From Salifodinibacter halophilus (lineage in GTDB: Bacteria; Pseudomonadota; Gammaproteobacteria; Nevskiales; Salinisphaeraceae), in the NCBI GenBank assembly GCA_012999515.1, contig JABEEB010000001.1:186001-250000 (forward strand): a DNA stretch of 64,000 nt. Direction: 5' to 3'. Every line of letters begins with the position of its first letter. Within the stretch, counting starts at the first letter, position 1. The translations under genes and the position numbers were made by a program. Of the stretch, positions 41,269 through 50,794 are shown in pieces. Below the pieces are notes generated by a model, which was given only the letters and a program-made list of their open reading frames with translations, was not told the DNA's origin and did no database searches.

Positions 41269-41592
41269 TCAGCGCTCTAGGAGTTCGCGCTTGTTGGGTT
41301 TGTTGGCCCAGTCATCGGCGTCGGCGGGCGCTTCTTTGACTTCGTCGATGACCGGCCACTTGGCGGCCAGATCGGCGTTTAACTGTACGAATTCCTGCTG
41401 GTCGGACGGCACGTCGTCTTCCGCGACGATGGCCTCGACCGGGCATTCTGGCTCACAGAGCGTGCAGTCGATGCACTCTTCGGGGTCGATAGCCAGGAAA
41501 TTCGGACCTTCGTGGAAGCAGTCGACCGGGCAGACTTCCACGCAGTCGGTGTATTTGCACTTGATGCAATTTTCCAGGACCACGTAGGTCAT
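41269..41592 (-). CDS. fdxA: 7Fe ferredoxin FdxA
   Basis: A small electron carrier with one [3Fe-4S] and one [4Fe-4S] cluster. Of its 107 residues, the N-terminus [29 protein letters not shown] and the second motif [16 protein letters not shown] hold all ligands. The length and the long acidic C-terminal tail match FdxA. It is convergent with xerD. Confidence 0.96.
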   Translation of the reverse strand: MTYVVLENCIKCKYTDCVEVCPVDCFHEGPNFLAIDPEECIDCTLCEPECPVEAIVAEDDVPSDQQEFVQLNADLAAKWPVIDEVKEAPADADDWANKPNKRELLER

Positions 41593-41630
41593 GGGCGGCG
41601 ACCTCGTCGCTGATCGAATATACCTTTAGT

Positions 41631-42224
41631 TTAGCATCGGGCGTGCCGATTCGGCGTGGGGTCGCGGTCCAGGCCGAGTGTCTGCCAACTGTCGCGCTCC
41701 AGTGTTTCGATATGGGGCTCGAAATAACCCCGGCGACGGTCGTTGAAATAGTGGGTCAGTGTACGGTGTATTGATGGGAAGGCCAATTGCGACCATGCAA
41801 TGTCTTGTTCGTCGATAAAACAACTTATCTCGGATTCTGGTCCCGGCGCCCAGTAGTCGCTGACCAGCGTGGCGCGATAGAAGATGTGAATCTGGCCGAT
41901 GTGCGTGATGTCGATCATCGCGAACAATTCCCCCTGATCGACCTCCGCGTTGGCTTCTTCGCGCGTTTCACGCGCCGCCCCTGAAAACCCGGATTCACCA
42001 AGCTCGAGAAATCCAGCCGGTAGCGTCCAGAAACCGCGTCGCGGATCGATCGCGCGTCGGCACATCAGAATGGCGCCGTTGCGCTCGACGATGGTGCCGA
42101 CGACGTTACGCGGGTTATCGTAGAAAATCTCGCCACAGGCGCTGCAGATATCGCGCGGTCGATCGTCACCGGATGGCACGCGATGCTCGATTTGTGCAGC
42201 GCAGGTAGGGCAGTATGTCCTCAT
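41631..42224 (-). CDS. NUDIX hydrolase with N-terminal zinc ribbon
   Basis: A 197-residue hydrolase of nucleotide-linked diphosphates. The zinc ribbon has CPTC (5-8) and CSAC near residue 28. The Nudix box (GFLELGE, then seven residues, REtrEEANA) is complete, with the Mg-binding EE. The layout with a zinc ribbon is like that of NudC/NADH pyrophosphatase relatives, but the substrate is not certain. Confidence 0.9.
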   Translation of the reverse strand: MRTYCPTCAAQIEHRVPSGDDRPRDICSACGEIFYDNPRNVVGTIVERNGAILMCRRAIDPRRGFWTLPAGFLELGESGFSGAARETREEANAEVDQGELFAMIDITHIGQIHIFYRATLVSDYWAPGPESEISCFIDEQDIAWSQLAFPSIHRTLTHYFNDRRRGYFEPHIETLERDSWQTLGLDRDPTPNRHARC

Positions 42225-42368
42225 AATTACGGTATATCGCGGCCGACCGGAATAGATTCGTTGTGTGGGGCCGATCCGTCAACGTCCCCGGTCGTGTTAA
42301 GGCCGCATTGGTCAGCGATAGGCATACGCTGCTATGTTGCCAGCCGTTTGTAGAACTGGATTCGAGCC

Positions 42369-45155
42369 GTGAGTCAAAATAACACTAAATCAGGTGACGC
42401 TTTGCCAGACGACGACAGTGCACTTCGCGCTCAGGTGCGATCTGCGGGTGCTTTACTGGGTGATGTCTTGCGCGCACAGGCAAGCGAAGGCGTGTTTGAA
42501 ACCGTCGAAACGCTGCGTCAGGGCTATATTGCGCTGCGCGCTGATCCCAACGGCGATGCCAGCCGCGCGCATGAACTACGTGCGATCGTCGATGCGCTGC
42601 CGGCCGAGACCATGACCGAGGTTACACGCGCGTTCGCGATCTATTTCAATCTCGCCAATCTGCTCGAAGAACTGCACACACATCGGCGGCGGCGAGAGCA
42701 GCAGGCCGACATGTCTGCCGAGCAGCCAGTTGGTTTTTTTGCACGTACACTGGCCGATCTAAAAAGCGCCGATATGTCGTTAGACGACGTTATGGTGCGA
42801 TTGAACCGGATCGAATTCGTGCCGGTGTTCACGGCCCACCCAACCGAGGCCAAACCACGCGCGATCCTCGACGCGCTTAGACGACTGTTTGAGTGGTTCC
42901 ACGCGCTATCGTTTAGTGCGCCGGACGATCAGCGCCGCGCCGAAATCGAACAAAACATCCGCGAAAACATCGAGGTTATGTGGAAGACCGAGGAGCTGCG
43001 TGGCAGTCGCCCCTCGGTCGAGGATGAAATTCGGAACGGTCTCTACTACTTCCGAGCGTCGCTGTTTGACAGTGTGCCGGTGGTTTATCGCCAACTGGAA
43101 CGCGCGCTAGCCGATCAGTACGGCGCCGACATCGAGGCCCCGGCCGTGCTTAATTTCGGCTCGTGGATCGGCGGCGACCGCGATGGCAACCCGAATGTCA
43201 CTGCGCGCGAGACGCGGTTTGCACTGCGTTTGCAGGCGCGAGAGGTGCTCAAATTTTACCTTAAGCGTATCGACTATCTATCCAGTCGACTATCGTTTTC
43301 CGCGCGATGGTGTACACCCAGTGACGCCTTCTGGCGGGCTTTGGAAGCCGACGAGCAGCGAATCGCCTCACAGACAGGTATGCGCCCACAGCGCTATGCG
43401 GCCGAGCCGTATCGGCGCAAACTGTATTTGATCCGACGTCGACTGGCAGCCATGGTCGACCAGATCCAGCTTGAACTGCGCCTGACGGCCGAGCGTACCG
43501 AACGGCCGGCGCTTGCCTATGGCAATGCTGGTGAACTGATCGATGAAATCCAGATCATCCGCGATTCGCTGGTCGGACATAACGACAAAATGATCGCCGA
43601 CGGCGAGATCAAAGATTTTCAACGTCAGATCGAGACTTTCGGGTTTCATCTAGCCCGGCTTGATCTGCGTGAGGAATCCACACGCCACACCGAGTGTGTC
43701 GATGAATTGCTGCGCGGTTTGGGTGTTGCCGATGATTACATCGAGCGTGATGATGCCGAGCGCTGCGCGCTTCTGCGTACCGAAATTGAGCGCGTCGAGC
43801 CGAGATCGATCGAGGGGTTGCCCACCTCTGATCCGGTCACCGAGACGCTAGCGAGCCTGCGCGTGGTGCGCGAATTTACAGCCACGCTCGGTGCCGACGC
43901 GTTCGGTAGCTACGTCATATCGATGACGCACCAAGTCTCGGATGTGCTGGCACTTGTCTGGTTGATGCGCGTTAGCGGGCTGTATGAACCGGGTCAGAGC
44001 CACGCCGCGCCGTTAGCGATTTCGCCGCTATTCGAGACTATCGCTGATCTTGAACACATTGAGCCGGTGCTGGATGCGCTGCTCGGTGAGCCGACTTATC
44101 GCGCGTATCTGGCTGCAGGCAATCAGAAGCAGTTACGCCAGGAGGTCATGCTCGGGTATTCCGACTCGTGTAAGGACGGCGGCATCATGACATCGCGTTG
44201 GCAGCTCTACCGAGCACAGCAGATCGCGGTCGACTGTTGCCAGCGCCACGATATTGATTGTGTGCTGTTCCACGGTCGTGGCGGTACCGTAGGCCGTGGT
44301 GGTGGCCCGACGCACGAAGCACTCGTGTCGCAGCCGGCCGGCACCGTGCGCTCGGCGGTCAAGTTTACCGAGCAGGGCGAAATGATCTTCGCCAAATACT
44401 CGAATCCGGAAACGGCGGTCGACGAACTCGCGCTGGGCGTAACCGGGACGCTCAAAGCCAGTACGCTCGAAGGCCCGGAAGCCGATTATTCGGCTGAAGC
44501 CACGAAGCTGGCGGACACCGGCGAGCGTTTCTATCGCGAGCTGACCGAAAATACCGACGGCTTTTTCGAGTATTTCTCGTTGGCTACGCCGACCGCGGAA
44601 ATCGGCGCGCTAAATATTGGTTCACGCCCGGGGTCACGCCCCAAGCTGGAAGCTGGCAAATCGGCGATTCGGGCGATTCCTTGGGTGTTTGCCTGGGCCC
44701 AATCCCGACATACATTGCCGGGGTGGCTTGGCCTCGGTACGGCGTTTTCGGAAGCCGGCGTTGACGATGAAACGTTGCGCCAACTGTATCGGGAATGGCC
44801 TTATTTTCGGACGATCATCGACAACGCCGCGATGTCGCTGTCCAAGGCCGACATGCCGATCGCGGCTGATTATGCCGCGTTGGCCGAGAGCCACGAGGCG
44901 ATCTTCGCTATCATCCGCGATGAATATGAGCGCACGGTTGAACGCATCCTAGCTATCACGGGGGAATCGCGTTTGCTGGAAAATCAGGCTGTGCTCGAGC
45001 GCTCACTGGCTCGGCGCCAACCCTATCTGGATCCACTCAACCAGATCCAGATCGTGGCGCTGGGACATTACCGCGAGGATGGTGATCGGGCTTGGCTGGA
45101 TCCGGTGTTGCGCTCGATCAACGCCATTGCTGCCGGCATGCGCAATACAGGGTAA
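42369..45155 (+). CDS. ppc: Phosphoenolpyruvate carboxylase
   Basis: An anaplerotic enzyme that makes oxaloacetate from PEP and bicarbonate. Of its 928 residues, the catalytic His is in VFTAHPTEAKPRAI, the Lys in VMLGYSDSCKDGG and the Gly-rich loop in FHGRGGTVGRGGGPTHEAL; the protein ends MRNTG as the family does. It is about 45 residues longer than the E. coli enzyme. The start is GTG 42369. Confidence 0.96.
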   Translation: MSQNNTKSGDALPDDDSALRAQVRSAGALLGDVLRAQASEGVFETVETLRQGYIALRADPNGDASRAHELRAIVDALPAETMTEVTRAFAIYFNLANLLEELHTHRRRREQQADMSAEQPVGFFARTLADLKSADMSLDDVMVRLNRIEFVPVFTAHPTEAKPRAILDALRRLFEWFHALSFSAPDDQRRAEIEQNIRENIEVMWKTEELRGSRPSVEDEIRNGLYYFRASLFDSVPVVYRQLERALADQYGADIEAPAVLNFGSWIGGDRDGNPNVTARETRFALRLQAREVLKFYLKRIDYLSSRLSFSARWCTPSDAFWRALEADEQRIASQTGMRPQRYAAEPYRRKLYLIRRRLAAMVDQIQLELRLTAERTERPALAYGNAGELIDEIQIIRDSLVGHNDKMIADGEIKDFQRQIETFGFHLARLDLREESTRHTECVDELLRGLGVADDYIERDDAERCALLRTEIERVEPRSIEGLPTSDPVTETLASLRVVREFTATLGADAFGSYVISMTHQVSDVLALVWLMRVSGLYEPGQSHAAPLAISPLFETIADLEHIEPVLDALLGEPTYRAYLAAGNQKQLRQEVMLGYSDSCKDGGIMTSRWQLYRAQQIAVDCCQRHDIDCVLFHGRGGTVGRGGGPTHEALVSQPAGTVRSAVKFTEQGEMIFAKYSNPETAVDELALGVTGTLKASTLEGPEADYSAEATKLADTGERFYRELTENTDGFFEYFSLATPTAEIGALNIGSRPGSRPKLEAGKSAIRAIPWVFAWAQSRHTLPGWLGLGTAFSEAGVDDETLRQLYREWPYFRTIIDNAAMSLSKADMPIAADYAALAESHEAIFAIIRDEYERTVERILAITGESRLLENQAVLERSLARRQPYLDPLNQIQIVALGHYREDGDRAWLDPVLRSINAIAAGMRNTG

Positions 45156-45208
45156 GTGCGCGGTGGTAGCATCTGCATCAATACTTACCACAATGTAACC
45201 GCGAAACC

Positions 45209-45586
45209 ATGGCTGAATCCGGTATCCCCGACATCCAGATCGATGCTGATAATCTCTATCGGGAAGAGACATTCACAGATCTTACAACCGGCACCATACG
45301 GCTTCTTGTACCAGTCACCCGGACGGGCGAGGACGACCCGGACCGCGATGTGCGTTACGAGGGGTCAGCGAGCCTGATGACGCCGGCCGGTAATCTGCCG
45401 CTCCAATTTGACCTCGGGGCGAGCAGTCTTGCGGAAGCGATCGATAATTATGCCGAAGCGGCCAGCGCCGAAGCTGAACGTGCAATCGAGGAGTTGAAAC
45501 AACTCCAGCGCGAACAGTCACAAAAGATTCAGGTACCGGGCCAGGGCGGCGCCGGTGGTCAGGGCGGCGGCCAGATACAGCTATAG
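45209..45586 (+). CDS. Hypothetical soluble protein (125 residues)
   Basis: I do not recognise a named family. A conserved-looking beta-rich core (FTDLTTGTIRLLVPVT, VRYEGSASLMTPAGNLPLQFDL) is followed by a helical stretch (AEAIDNYAEAASAEAERAIEELKQLQREQ) and a Gly/Gln-rich tail. There is no signal peptide or membrane helix. ATG 45209 is 53 nt after ppc, so cotranscription is possible. Confidence 0.7.
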   Translation: MAESGIPDIQIDADNLYREETFTDLTTGTIRLLVPVTRTGEDDPDRDVRYEGSASLMTPAGNLPLQFDLGASSLAEAIDNYAEAASAEAERAIEELKQLQREQSQKIQVPGQGGAGGQGGGQIQL

Positions 45587-45605
45587 CTCGGTGCGCCGAT
45601 CAGTT

Positions 45606-45632
45606 CCAGCCGGGCCGGTCTGGCCCGGCTGG
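45606..45632. terminator. Hairpin between convergent genes
   Basis: CCAGCCGGGCC (45606-45616) pairs perfectly with GGCCCGGCTGG (45622-45632) around a 5-nt loop, 20 nt after the hypothetical protein gene and before the convergent NlpC/P60 gene. The stem is very stable but no U-tract is seen, so termination is probable but not certain. Confidence 0.55.
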
Positions 45633-45807
45633 CAAGCGGCACCGTTGCGCGGTGTTTATCCGTTGTTTGCCGTATTGGCGCGAATCGCACGCACGTTTTT
45701 AAAATGACAGCGTTGTTGTGACGCCGTCACACGAATGATGGCTCAATCTCCTGTGAGCGCGAGTCCACCGGGGATAGATACGAGCAGCCCGGCGGCCATA
45801 TGGTCAA

Positions 45808-46389
45808 TCAGAATTTATTCGCGTTGGTGTTGCCGAGTTCCTTGTTGTGTAAACGGCGCGACTGCCAGTAGTGCCTACGCCAATAGGCGTTGCCGAGTCG
45901 TGAAATCGTGACGCCCTGACTGGATGACGCGTGCATGAAACGGCCGTCTTTCAGATAGACGCCCACATGCCGGGAGTGGCGGCCGGTTTTGAAAAACACC
46001 AGATCGCCGGTCTCCAGGTCCGAGCGCGGAATCAGCGACCCTGTTTTGACTTGCCCGCGGGTGGTACGCGGTAATTTATAGGATGCGGCGGTATCGACCG
46101 CTTGTCGCACGAAACTAGAGCAATCTACGCCGCTTTGCGTTGTGCCGCCATATCGATACGGCGTACCGGACCAGCGATTGTAGACGCGATGCAATGCGTT
46201 TCTAAGGCGTATCGGTGTGGTGGATTGTTGGGCTGTCGATTGTTGTGCGTCAGGTGATTGGCTATTTGCGTTGTCATGTTCACCAACGCTCACCGAAGCT
46301 TGTTGTTCCTTGTGCAGGCCCTGTGTCGCACAGCCGCTTATCAGTAAAACGCTAGCCGCAATCAGGCTGAACCGTAGGCTGAATGGCAT
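45808..46389 (-). CDS. NlpC/P60-family cell-wall endopeptidase lipoprotein
   Basis: A lipoprotein (lipobox LISGC, lipidated cysteine at residue 20 from ATG 46389) with a C-terminal NlpC/P60 domain that cuts peptidoglycan peptides. The catalytic Cys is in SGVDCSSFV, the His in SRHVGVYL and a second polar His in RFMHASS. A Ser/Gln-rich linker of about 45 residues separates anchor and enzyme, as in MepS/Spr-type proteins. The longer frame from 46431 would spoil the signal peptide. Confidence 0.9.
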   Translation of the reverse strand: MPFSLRFSLIAASVLLISGCATQGLHKEQQASVSVGEHDNANSQSPDAQQSTAQQSTTPIRLRNALHRVYNRWSGTPYRYGGTTQSGVDCSSFVRQAVDTAASYKLPRTTRGQVKTGSLIPRSDLETGDLVFFKTGRHSRHVGVYLKDGRFMHASSSQGVTISRLGNAYWRRHYWQSRRLHNKELGNTNANKF

Positions 46390-46536
46390 TGACGTCTTGA
46401 TTGCAAGACGTGGTTGATCCGACCATCTCATACGGTTGTGTTATCGGCCGGTCGCGCCATGGTGTTCCAAACAGGGCTGGATGTGGATGATTGCAAATCG
46501 TGCAACATCGTAACCAAAACGTCTTATTTTAGAAAA

Positions 46537-46572
46537 CCGAAAATCATAGGTTTTGCCGTTTTTCATTTTCGG
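46537..46572 (-). terminator. Possible terminator after the CBS-domain gene
   Basis: On the minus strand CCGAAAAT (46565-46572) pairs with ATTTTCGG (46537-46544) around a 20-nt loop, followed by TTTTCT. It is about 90 nt beyond the CBS gene. The long loop makes it weak. Confidence 0.4.
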
Positions 46573-46664
46573 GTGTCCGGCCGAGCATAGAACGAATTCG
46601 TCCGCTTGTGCGGCGATATCGAGCTATTGGCCTGGAGACGCTTCTTGGTTAAGGACGTCGCAGC

Positions 46665-47093
46665 TCAGCCTGAAATATAGTGTTCCAATTGCTCGATCAT
46701 GAACTCCTTATCCGCGAGAACGGCCTTGACGAGATCGCCGATGGAAACCAAGCCCACCAATTCGCCAGCGTCCATGACGGGCAGATGACGGAAGTGTTTG
46801 TCAGTCATCAGCGCTAGACACTCCTCGACATCGGTGGTTGGTGAAACGTAGGCAACATGCGTTGTCATAACGTCTCTAGCCGGTGTGTCGCGCGATGTGC
46901 GATTCTCAAGGGCCAGCTTGCGGGCATAATCGCGTTCCGACAGCAGGCCGACCAGGCGGCCTTCGTCGAGGACGAGAACAGCGCCGATATTCTGATCGGA
47001 CATCAGTTGCAATGCATCGAAAACAGAGGTCTCAGGCGTGACGTTCCAGACTTCAGCGGATTTGTCACGAAGCAAGGCGTTCACGGTCGTCAT
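46665..47093 (-). CDS. Protein of two CBS domains
   Basis: A 142-residue cytoplasmic protein made only of a CBS pair. Each domain ends in a typical stretch: AVLVLDEGRLVGLLSERDYARKL and LPVMDAGELVGLVSIGDLVKAVL. Such stand-alone modules bind adenine nucleotides and act as energy sensors. The start is ATG 47093 with AAGGAG 8 nt upstream; the longer frame to 47321 is not used. It is divergent from the DUF421 gene. Confidence 0.9.
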   Translation of the reverse strand: MTTVNALLRDKSAEVWNVTPETSVFDALQLMSDQNIGAVLVLDEGRLVGLLSERDYARKLALENRTSRDTPARDVMTTHVAYVSPTTDVEECLALMTDKHFRHLPVMDAGELVGLVSIGDLVKAVLADKEFMIEQLEHYISG

Positions 47094-47294
47094 ACGCAAA
47101 TCTCCTTCCGTCGATGGCGTGGCACTGCATAGATACCACGACTGAGAGATTACAATGCTGTTGCGTGAAATGCAGCCCCGGCCAATTCTTGGCCAGCGCT
47201 GGACCACAATCTCTGGCAGATTGACGTGGTGTAAGAACGTGGGTTGCGTGATCGTGAGGCCGCGTTTACACATCGAGTTGCGTCGAGGTTGTCC

Positions 47295-47843
47295 ATGCTG
47301 AGCCAGTGGTTTTTGCCGCATTCGACTGCATTACTTGGCGTTGCCTTGTCGGTGCTTGCGATGTATCTCACGGTCATCGTGTTCGCGCGACTGTCCGGTG
47401 TGCGGAGTTTTGCCCAGATGTCGACATTCGACATCGCGGTCACGATCGCGGTGGGGTCGCTGCTGGCTACGGTCGTTACTAGCAAGGATCCAGCCCTTTT
47501 GCAGGGGATGCTCGCGCTAATGTTGCTCTATGGCCTGCAGCTTGGCGTATCGTGGCTACGCAATAGATTCCGAGGGTTCACAAAGGCCACGGATAACCCA
47601 CCGATCCTGCTCATGGAGGCGGGCGGCGAGATTAAATGGGAAAACATGCGTGTGGCTCGAGTCACTGAAAACGATCTTCGTACCCATCTGCGCAAGGCTA
47701 ATGTCACCGCCCGGCGCGAAGTTCAGGCCGTTGTTATGGAAGGTACGGGCACGATCAACGTGCTACATGCCGCCGAAGGCCAGGCCAACGCGCCAGACGA
47801 TGATGCGTGGATCCTTCAAGACGTTCGCGATTACACGCGCTGA
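47295..47843 (+). CDS. DUF421 (YetF/YcaP-like) membrane protein
   Basis: 182 residues with three N-terminal membrane helices (from LLGVALSVLAMYLTVIVFAR) and a C-terminal cytoplasmic domain containing PILLMEAGGEIKWENM and EVQAVVMEGTGTINVL, the DUF421 pattern. Function is unknown; a Bacillus relative, YetF, is discussed in spore lipid scrambling. ATG 47295 is preferred to TTG 47244. Confidence 0.8.
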   Translation: MLSQWFLPHSTALLGVALSVLAMYLTVIVFARLSGVRSFAQMSTFDIAVTIAVGSLLATVVTSKDPALLQGMLALMLLYGLQLGVSWLRNRFRGFTKATDNPPILLMEAGGEIKWENMRVARVTENDLRTHLRKANVTARREVQAVVMEGTGTINVLHAAEGQANAPDDDAWILQDVRDYTR

Positions 47844-47947
47844 TATTACTCTGAACGTCACCTGTACGGCCGGGGCCGTGTGTAGGCGCGCATCCCGACG
47901 CTTTGGTCATAACCTCGACTAAGGCATCCACATCCGGGTAATCTTAT

Positions 47948-48970
47948 CTAAAAGAACATATTTAAAGCTGCCTGCGGCGTCACTACTGCACCAGTATTGC
48001 GGCCTGCAACAGTGATTTGGGCGCCGACTATCAAGCCATAGCGTTTGTTAAAAAGATACTCTACTGCAGGGTTTACTTCGAAATGTTCGCTGGAGCGCGT
48101 GTCTTCACGTACAGTGGTATGAGGCAGCCCTTGGTTACTGCTGATGTTATGGGCTGTCCCGGAAATACGGCCGCTGCCAGTATAACTATATAATATCTCA
48201 AGAGCGGGCGCCCAATGGCGTGTCAGGCTGTATTCAACGGATGCATTAGCGGTAAATGTGTTGGCTGGATTGAAACTTCCGGAAAAGCCAGGATCCGTGC
48301 CATAAATGCTGCGGCCGTTTACTGAGACTTTATTATCGTTCGGAAACTCGTAGGATATATTGAAGCGTGCCCTCAAAATATGTCCGTTCGGCATCCAGAA
48401 ATAATCTTGGGTCCAGAACCCAATCTTGGTTGACCATACGCCACTGCCAAGACCGTTTGAAACCTTGTCCAGGCCATCATACTGACCGGTCGGAATACTT
48501 TCTGACACGGCTAATGCCATTGTCGGTATTTTGCTGCCCTTGTGAAACTTGTGGAACATGTAGTGCGCACGTAGTGTCATATCACCAAGCCGGACGCCAT
48601 CGCTGCTCGGTGCGCCGCTGACTTGGTTAAAGCCAAACTGTGGCAGCACACCTACTGTTAAACGGTCTGTTACACCGTATGAGAACAGTGTCACGGAGCG
48701 AAAAGCATGGGTATCAGATGTATCACGCTGATGCCAATTATCGTTATATTTTCCGTATTGAATAGCGTCGACCAAATAGGGTTCGATGTTCCAGTGGCCA
48801 GCTGGTAAGGCCGTCGCATTCGAGGCAACAAGTGGCCCAGTAAAAGGAACATCGCTTATGCTTTGATGCGAGGGAGGGTCGTTGGAAGTGGCGGCGGATG
48901 CCCCGACTGCTCCCAACAAGATAAATGCGATAACGCTGCTACGGAACCAAGCATTGTGGGTCTTGAACAT
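47948..48970 (-). CDS. Outer-membrane protein of the MetA-pathway (phenol) family
   Basis: A 340-residue protein with a signal peptide cut after GASA (about residue 26), followed by alternating beta strands and a terminal phenylalanine (ALNMFF), as outer-membrane barrels have. The pattern of FSYGVTDRLTVGVLPQFGFN and GDMTLRAHYMFHK fits the family that accompanies aromatic degradation genes (Phenol_MetA_deg). It may let aromatic substrates through the outer membrane, which is inferred. It follows the APC permease gene by 38 nt on the same strand. Confidence 0.75.
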   Translation of the reverse strand: MFKTHNAWFRSSVIAFILLGAVGASAATSNDPPSHQSISDVPFTGPLVASNATALPAGHWNIEPYLVDAIQYGKYNDNWHQRDTSDTHAFRSVTLFSYGVTDRLTVGVLPQFGFNQVSGAPSSDGVRLGDMTLRAHYMFHKFHKGSKIPTMALAVSESIPTGQYDGLDKVSNGLGSGVWSTKIGFWTQDYFWMPNGHILRARFNISYEFPNDNKVSVNGRSIYGTDPGFSGSFNPANTFTANASVEYSLTRHWAPALEILYSYTGSGRISGTAHNISSNQGLPHTTVREDTRSSEHFEVNPAVEYLFNKRYGLIVGAQITVAGRNTGAVVTPQAALNMFF

Positions 48971-49008
48971 GATACTTCTCCTGTTTTTGGAAGTAGTGAG
49001 AGCTCCGC

Positions 49009-50673
49009 CTATGATTCAGCGCGATTCGTAGAAGCTGGTTCGGCGAATGAACCTGCGGCAGCTGAATCCTCGTTATACGCGCTGGGTGCCAGAATGTTAT
49101 TTATAACTTGCTTGGTTATGGATGGCGTAAGGCTCGTGGCCACCGCGATCAACATGACGATCAGGCTCCAGACTGCAATAGTGACTAGGGCCCAGCCGAA
49201 TGACAGCACGCCGATGCCGCCGAGAGTTCCGAGCCCAGACAATATCCACATGCCTCCAAACCATGGCAAAAGCCAGGCAATATGAAACCAACCAAATTCA
49301 TGTGCTGGTTGCTTTGCTATAAAATGATAATAGAGCGCATAAACGATAAATCCTCCTGTTAGAAGCGAATATAAAAATTGGTTGGTCTCATAACCGGTCC
49401 AATAGATCACCCAGTTGGCGGCAATAAATGCAGCAGGGGCGATAACGATTGCACCGCGTAGGCGAAATGGCCGCTCGGCGGCTGGTGCGTTACGCCGCAG
49501 GCAGATTAGTGCTACTGGACCTAGCCCGTACGTTAATACTGTAATTGCCGAGATATAGCTAACTATTTGTTGCCATGCTGGAAATGGCAATAAAAAGATA
49601 CAGCCGAAAATCCACATGACAATTACTGCCACCCATGGCACACCGAAACGGTTAATATGCGTGAGCCAGGCTGGTCCTACGCGTAATTCACCATTAGCCA
49701 TGAGCACACGTGTGCCACCGGTTGTCATCAATAATCCCGTCCCGGCGGGCGAAATATAGGCATCTGTATAAATAATGCCCGCTAGCCATGTCAGACCGAG
49801 CGACATAGCTAACATCGCGAATGGGCCGCCACTATTTACGAAATTCAGCTGATTCCAACCATTAGCAATAGCTTCAGGCGCTATGGCGAGCAGAAAAGCA
49901 ACTTGGAGCGTGATATAAATCACAGTGGCTAGCACAATCGATCCAATTACCGAAAATGGTATGTATCGGTTTGGATTTGTACTTTCACCGGCTAGGTCTA
50001 TTGCTGTTCGAAAGCCGAAAAAACTGAAGACTACGCCTGCTGTGGGTAATGCAGTAAAAATACCCGTCAGTGCATAGCTGTCCGGTGCTGCAGAGAGGTT
50101 CTCGACATGTAGAACGCTCGTTAAAAGTGCGCTGGCTGTTATTAGCGGAACCAGAATTTTTAACCAGGTGATCGTCGTGTTGAGGTTCAAAAGCCAGCGA
50201 ATCGACATTAAATTCAGCAACGCAAAAATGCCGAGAAGAACCATGGCGGATACCAGGCCGACATTAGTTAATAGCCCATCGGATTGGGGTTGAAGAAATA
50301 TTGGTAGATAGCTATTGGCATAGGTAACAATAGCTTCGGCTTCGACCGTAGGAATAGGCACGTAGGCGAGAAATAATAGCCATCCCCAAAGGCGTCCCAG
50401 CCCGGGGCCATGACTCGCATGACTCATGTGCACAAGCGCACCGCTGCGCGGAAACATGGTCGCCAGCTCGGCGAAACAGAGCGCGATCAACATCATGATA
50501 GCCGCGCCAATCACCCAGGATAAGATACTCCAGGGGCCGGCTAACTTAGCAACATGAAAAGCACCAAAAAGCCAGCCGGAACCAATCATAGTGGTTGTGC
50601 TGGCGAACATTAGCCCGATAGGGCCCGCAGTACGCTTTAAATTACCATTTTTGTTGGAGTGGCTGGTTAACAT
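49009..50673 (-). CDS. APC-family amino-acid permease
   Basis: An inner-membrane transporter of 554 residues with about 12-14 helices. The start of helix 1 (LMFASTTTMIGSGWLFGAFHVAK) has the glycine-rich substrate loop of the APC superfamily. The overall layout resembles aspartate/proton symporters, but the substrate cannot be read. Its place beside the aromatic-acid genes suggests uptake of an aromatic amino acid or its keto acid. A palindrome (TGCAAT-TT-ATTGCA, 50710-50723) lies just upstream. Confidence 0.88.
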   Translation of the reverse strand: MLTSHSNKNGNLKRTAGPIGLMFASTTTMIGSGWLFGAFHVAKLAGPWSILSWVIGAAIMMLIALCFAELATMFPRSGALVHMSHASHGPGLGRLWGWLLFLAYVPIPTVEAEAIVTYANSYLPIFLQPQSDGLLTNVGLVSAMVLLGIFALLNLMSIRWLLNLNTTITWLKILVPLITASALLTSVLHVENLSAAPDSYALTGIFTALPTAGVVFSFFGFRTAIDLAGESTNPNRYIPFSVIGSIVLATVIYITLQVAFLLAIAPEAIANGWNQLNFVNSGGPFAMLAMSLGLTWLAGIIYTDAYISPAGTGLLMTTGGTRVLMANGELRVGPAWLTHINRFGVPWVAVIVMWIFGCIFLLPFPAWQQIVSYISAITVLTYGLGPVALICLRRNAPAAERPFRLRGAIVIAPAAFIAANWVIYWTGYETNQFLYSLLTGGFIVYALYYHFIAKQPAHEFGWFHIAWLLPWFGGMWILSGLGTLGGIGVLSFGWALVTIAVWSLIVMLIAVATSLTPSITKQVINNILAPSAYNEDSAAAGSFAEPASTNRAES

Positions 50674-50709
50674 AGGCAGGATCCGTTGGCGTATGCGGTA
50701 AGAGTTTTT

Positions 50710-50723
50710 TGCAATTTATTGCA
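50710..50723 (-). promoter_or_regulatory. Palindrome upstream of the permease gene
   Basis: TGCAAT and ATTGCA flank a TT centre, 36 bp before the permease start, in a very AT-rich gap of 121 bp. It could be a regulator site or part of the promoter. The binder is unknown. Confidence 0.35.
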
Positions 50724-50794
50724 TTTATGAAATAAATCTATTTTTTATTGTTATATTTTATCCAATCGCTGGTTATGGTGAATTGGCTTATATT

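Noticed and set aside
47094-47321. 76-residue N-terminal extension of the CBS protein
   Set aside because: It overlaps the divergent gene region, looks like non-coding translation, and AAGGAG stands before ATG 47093.
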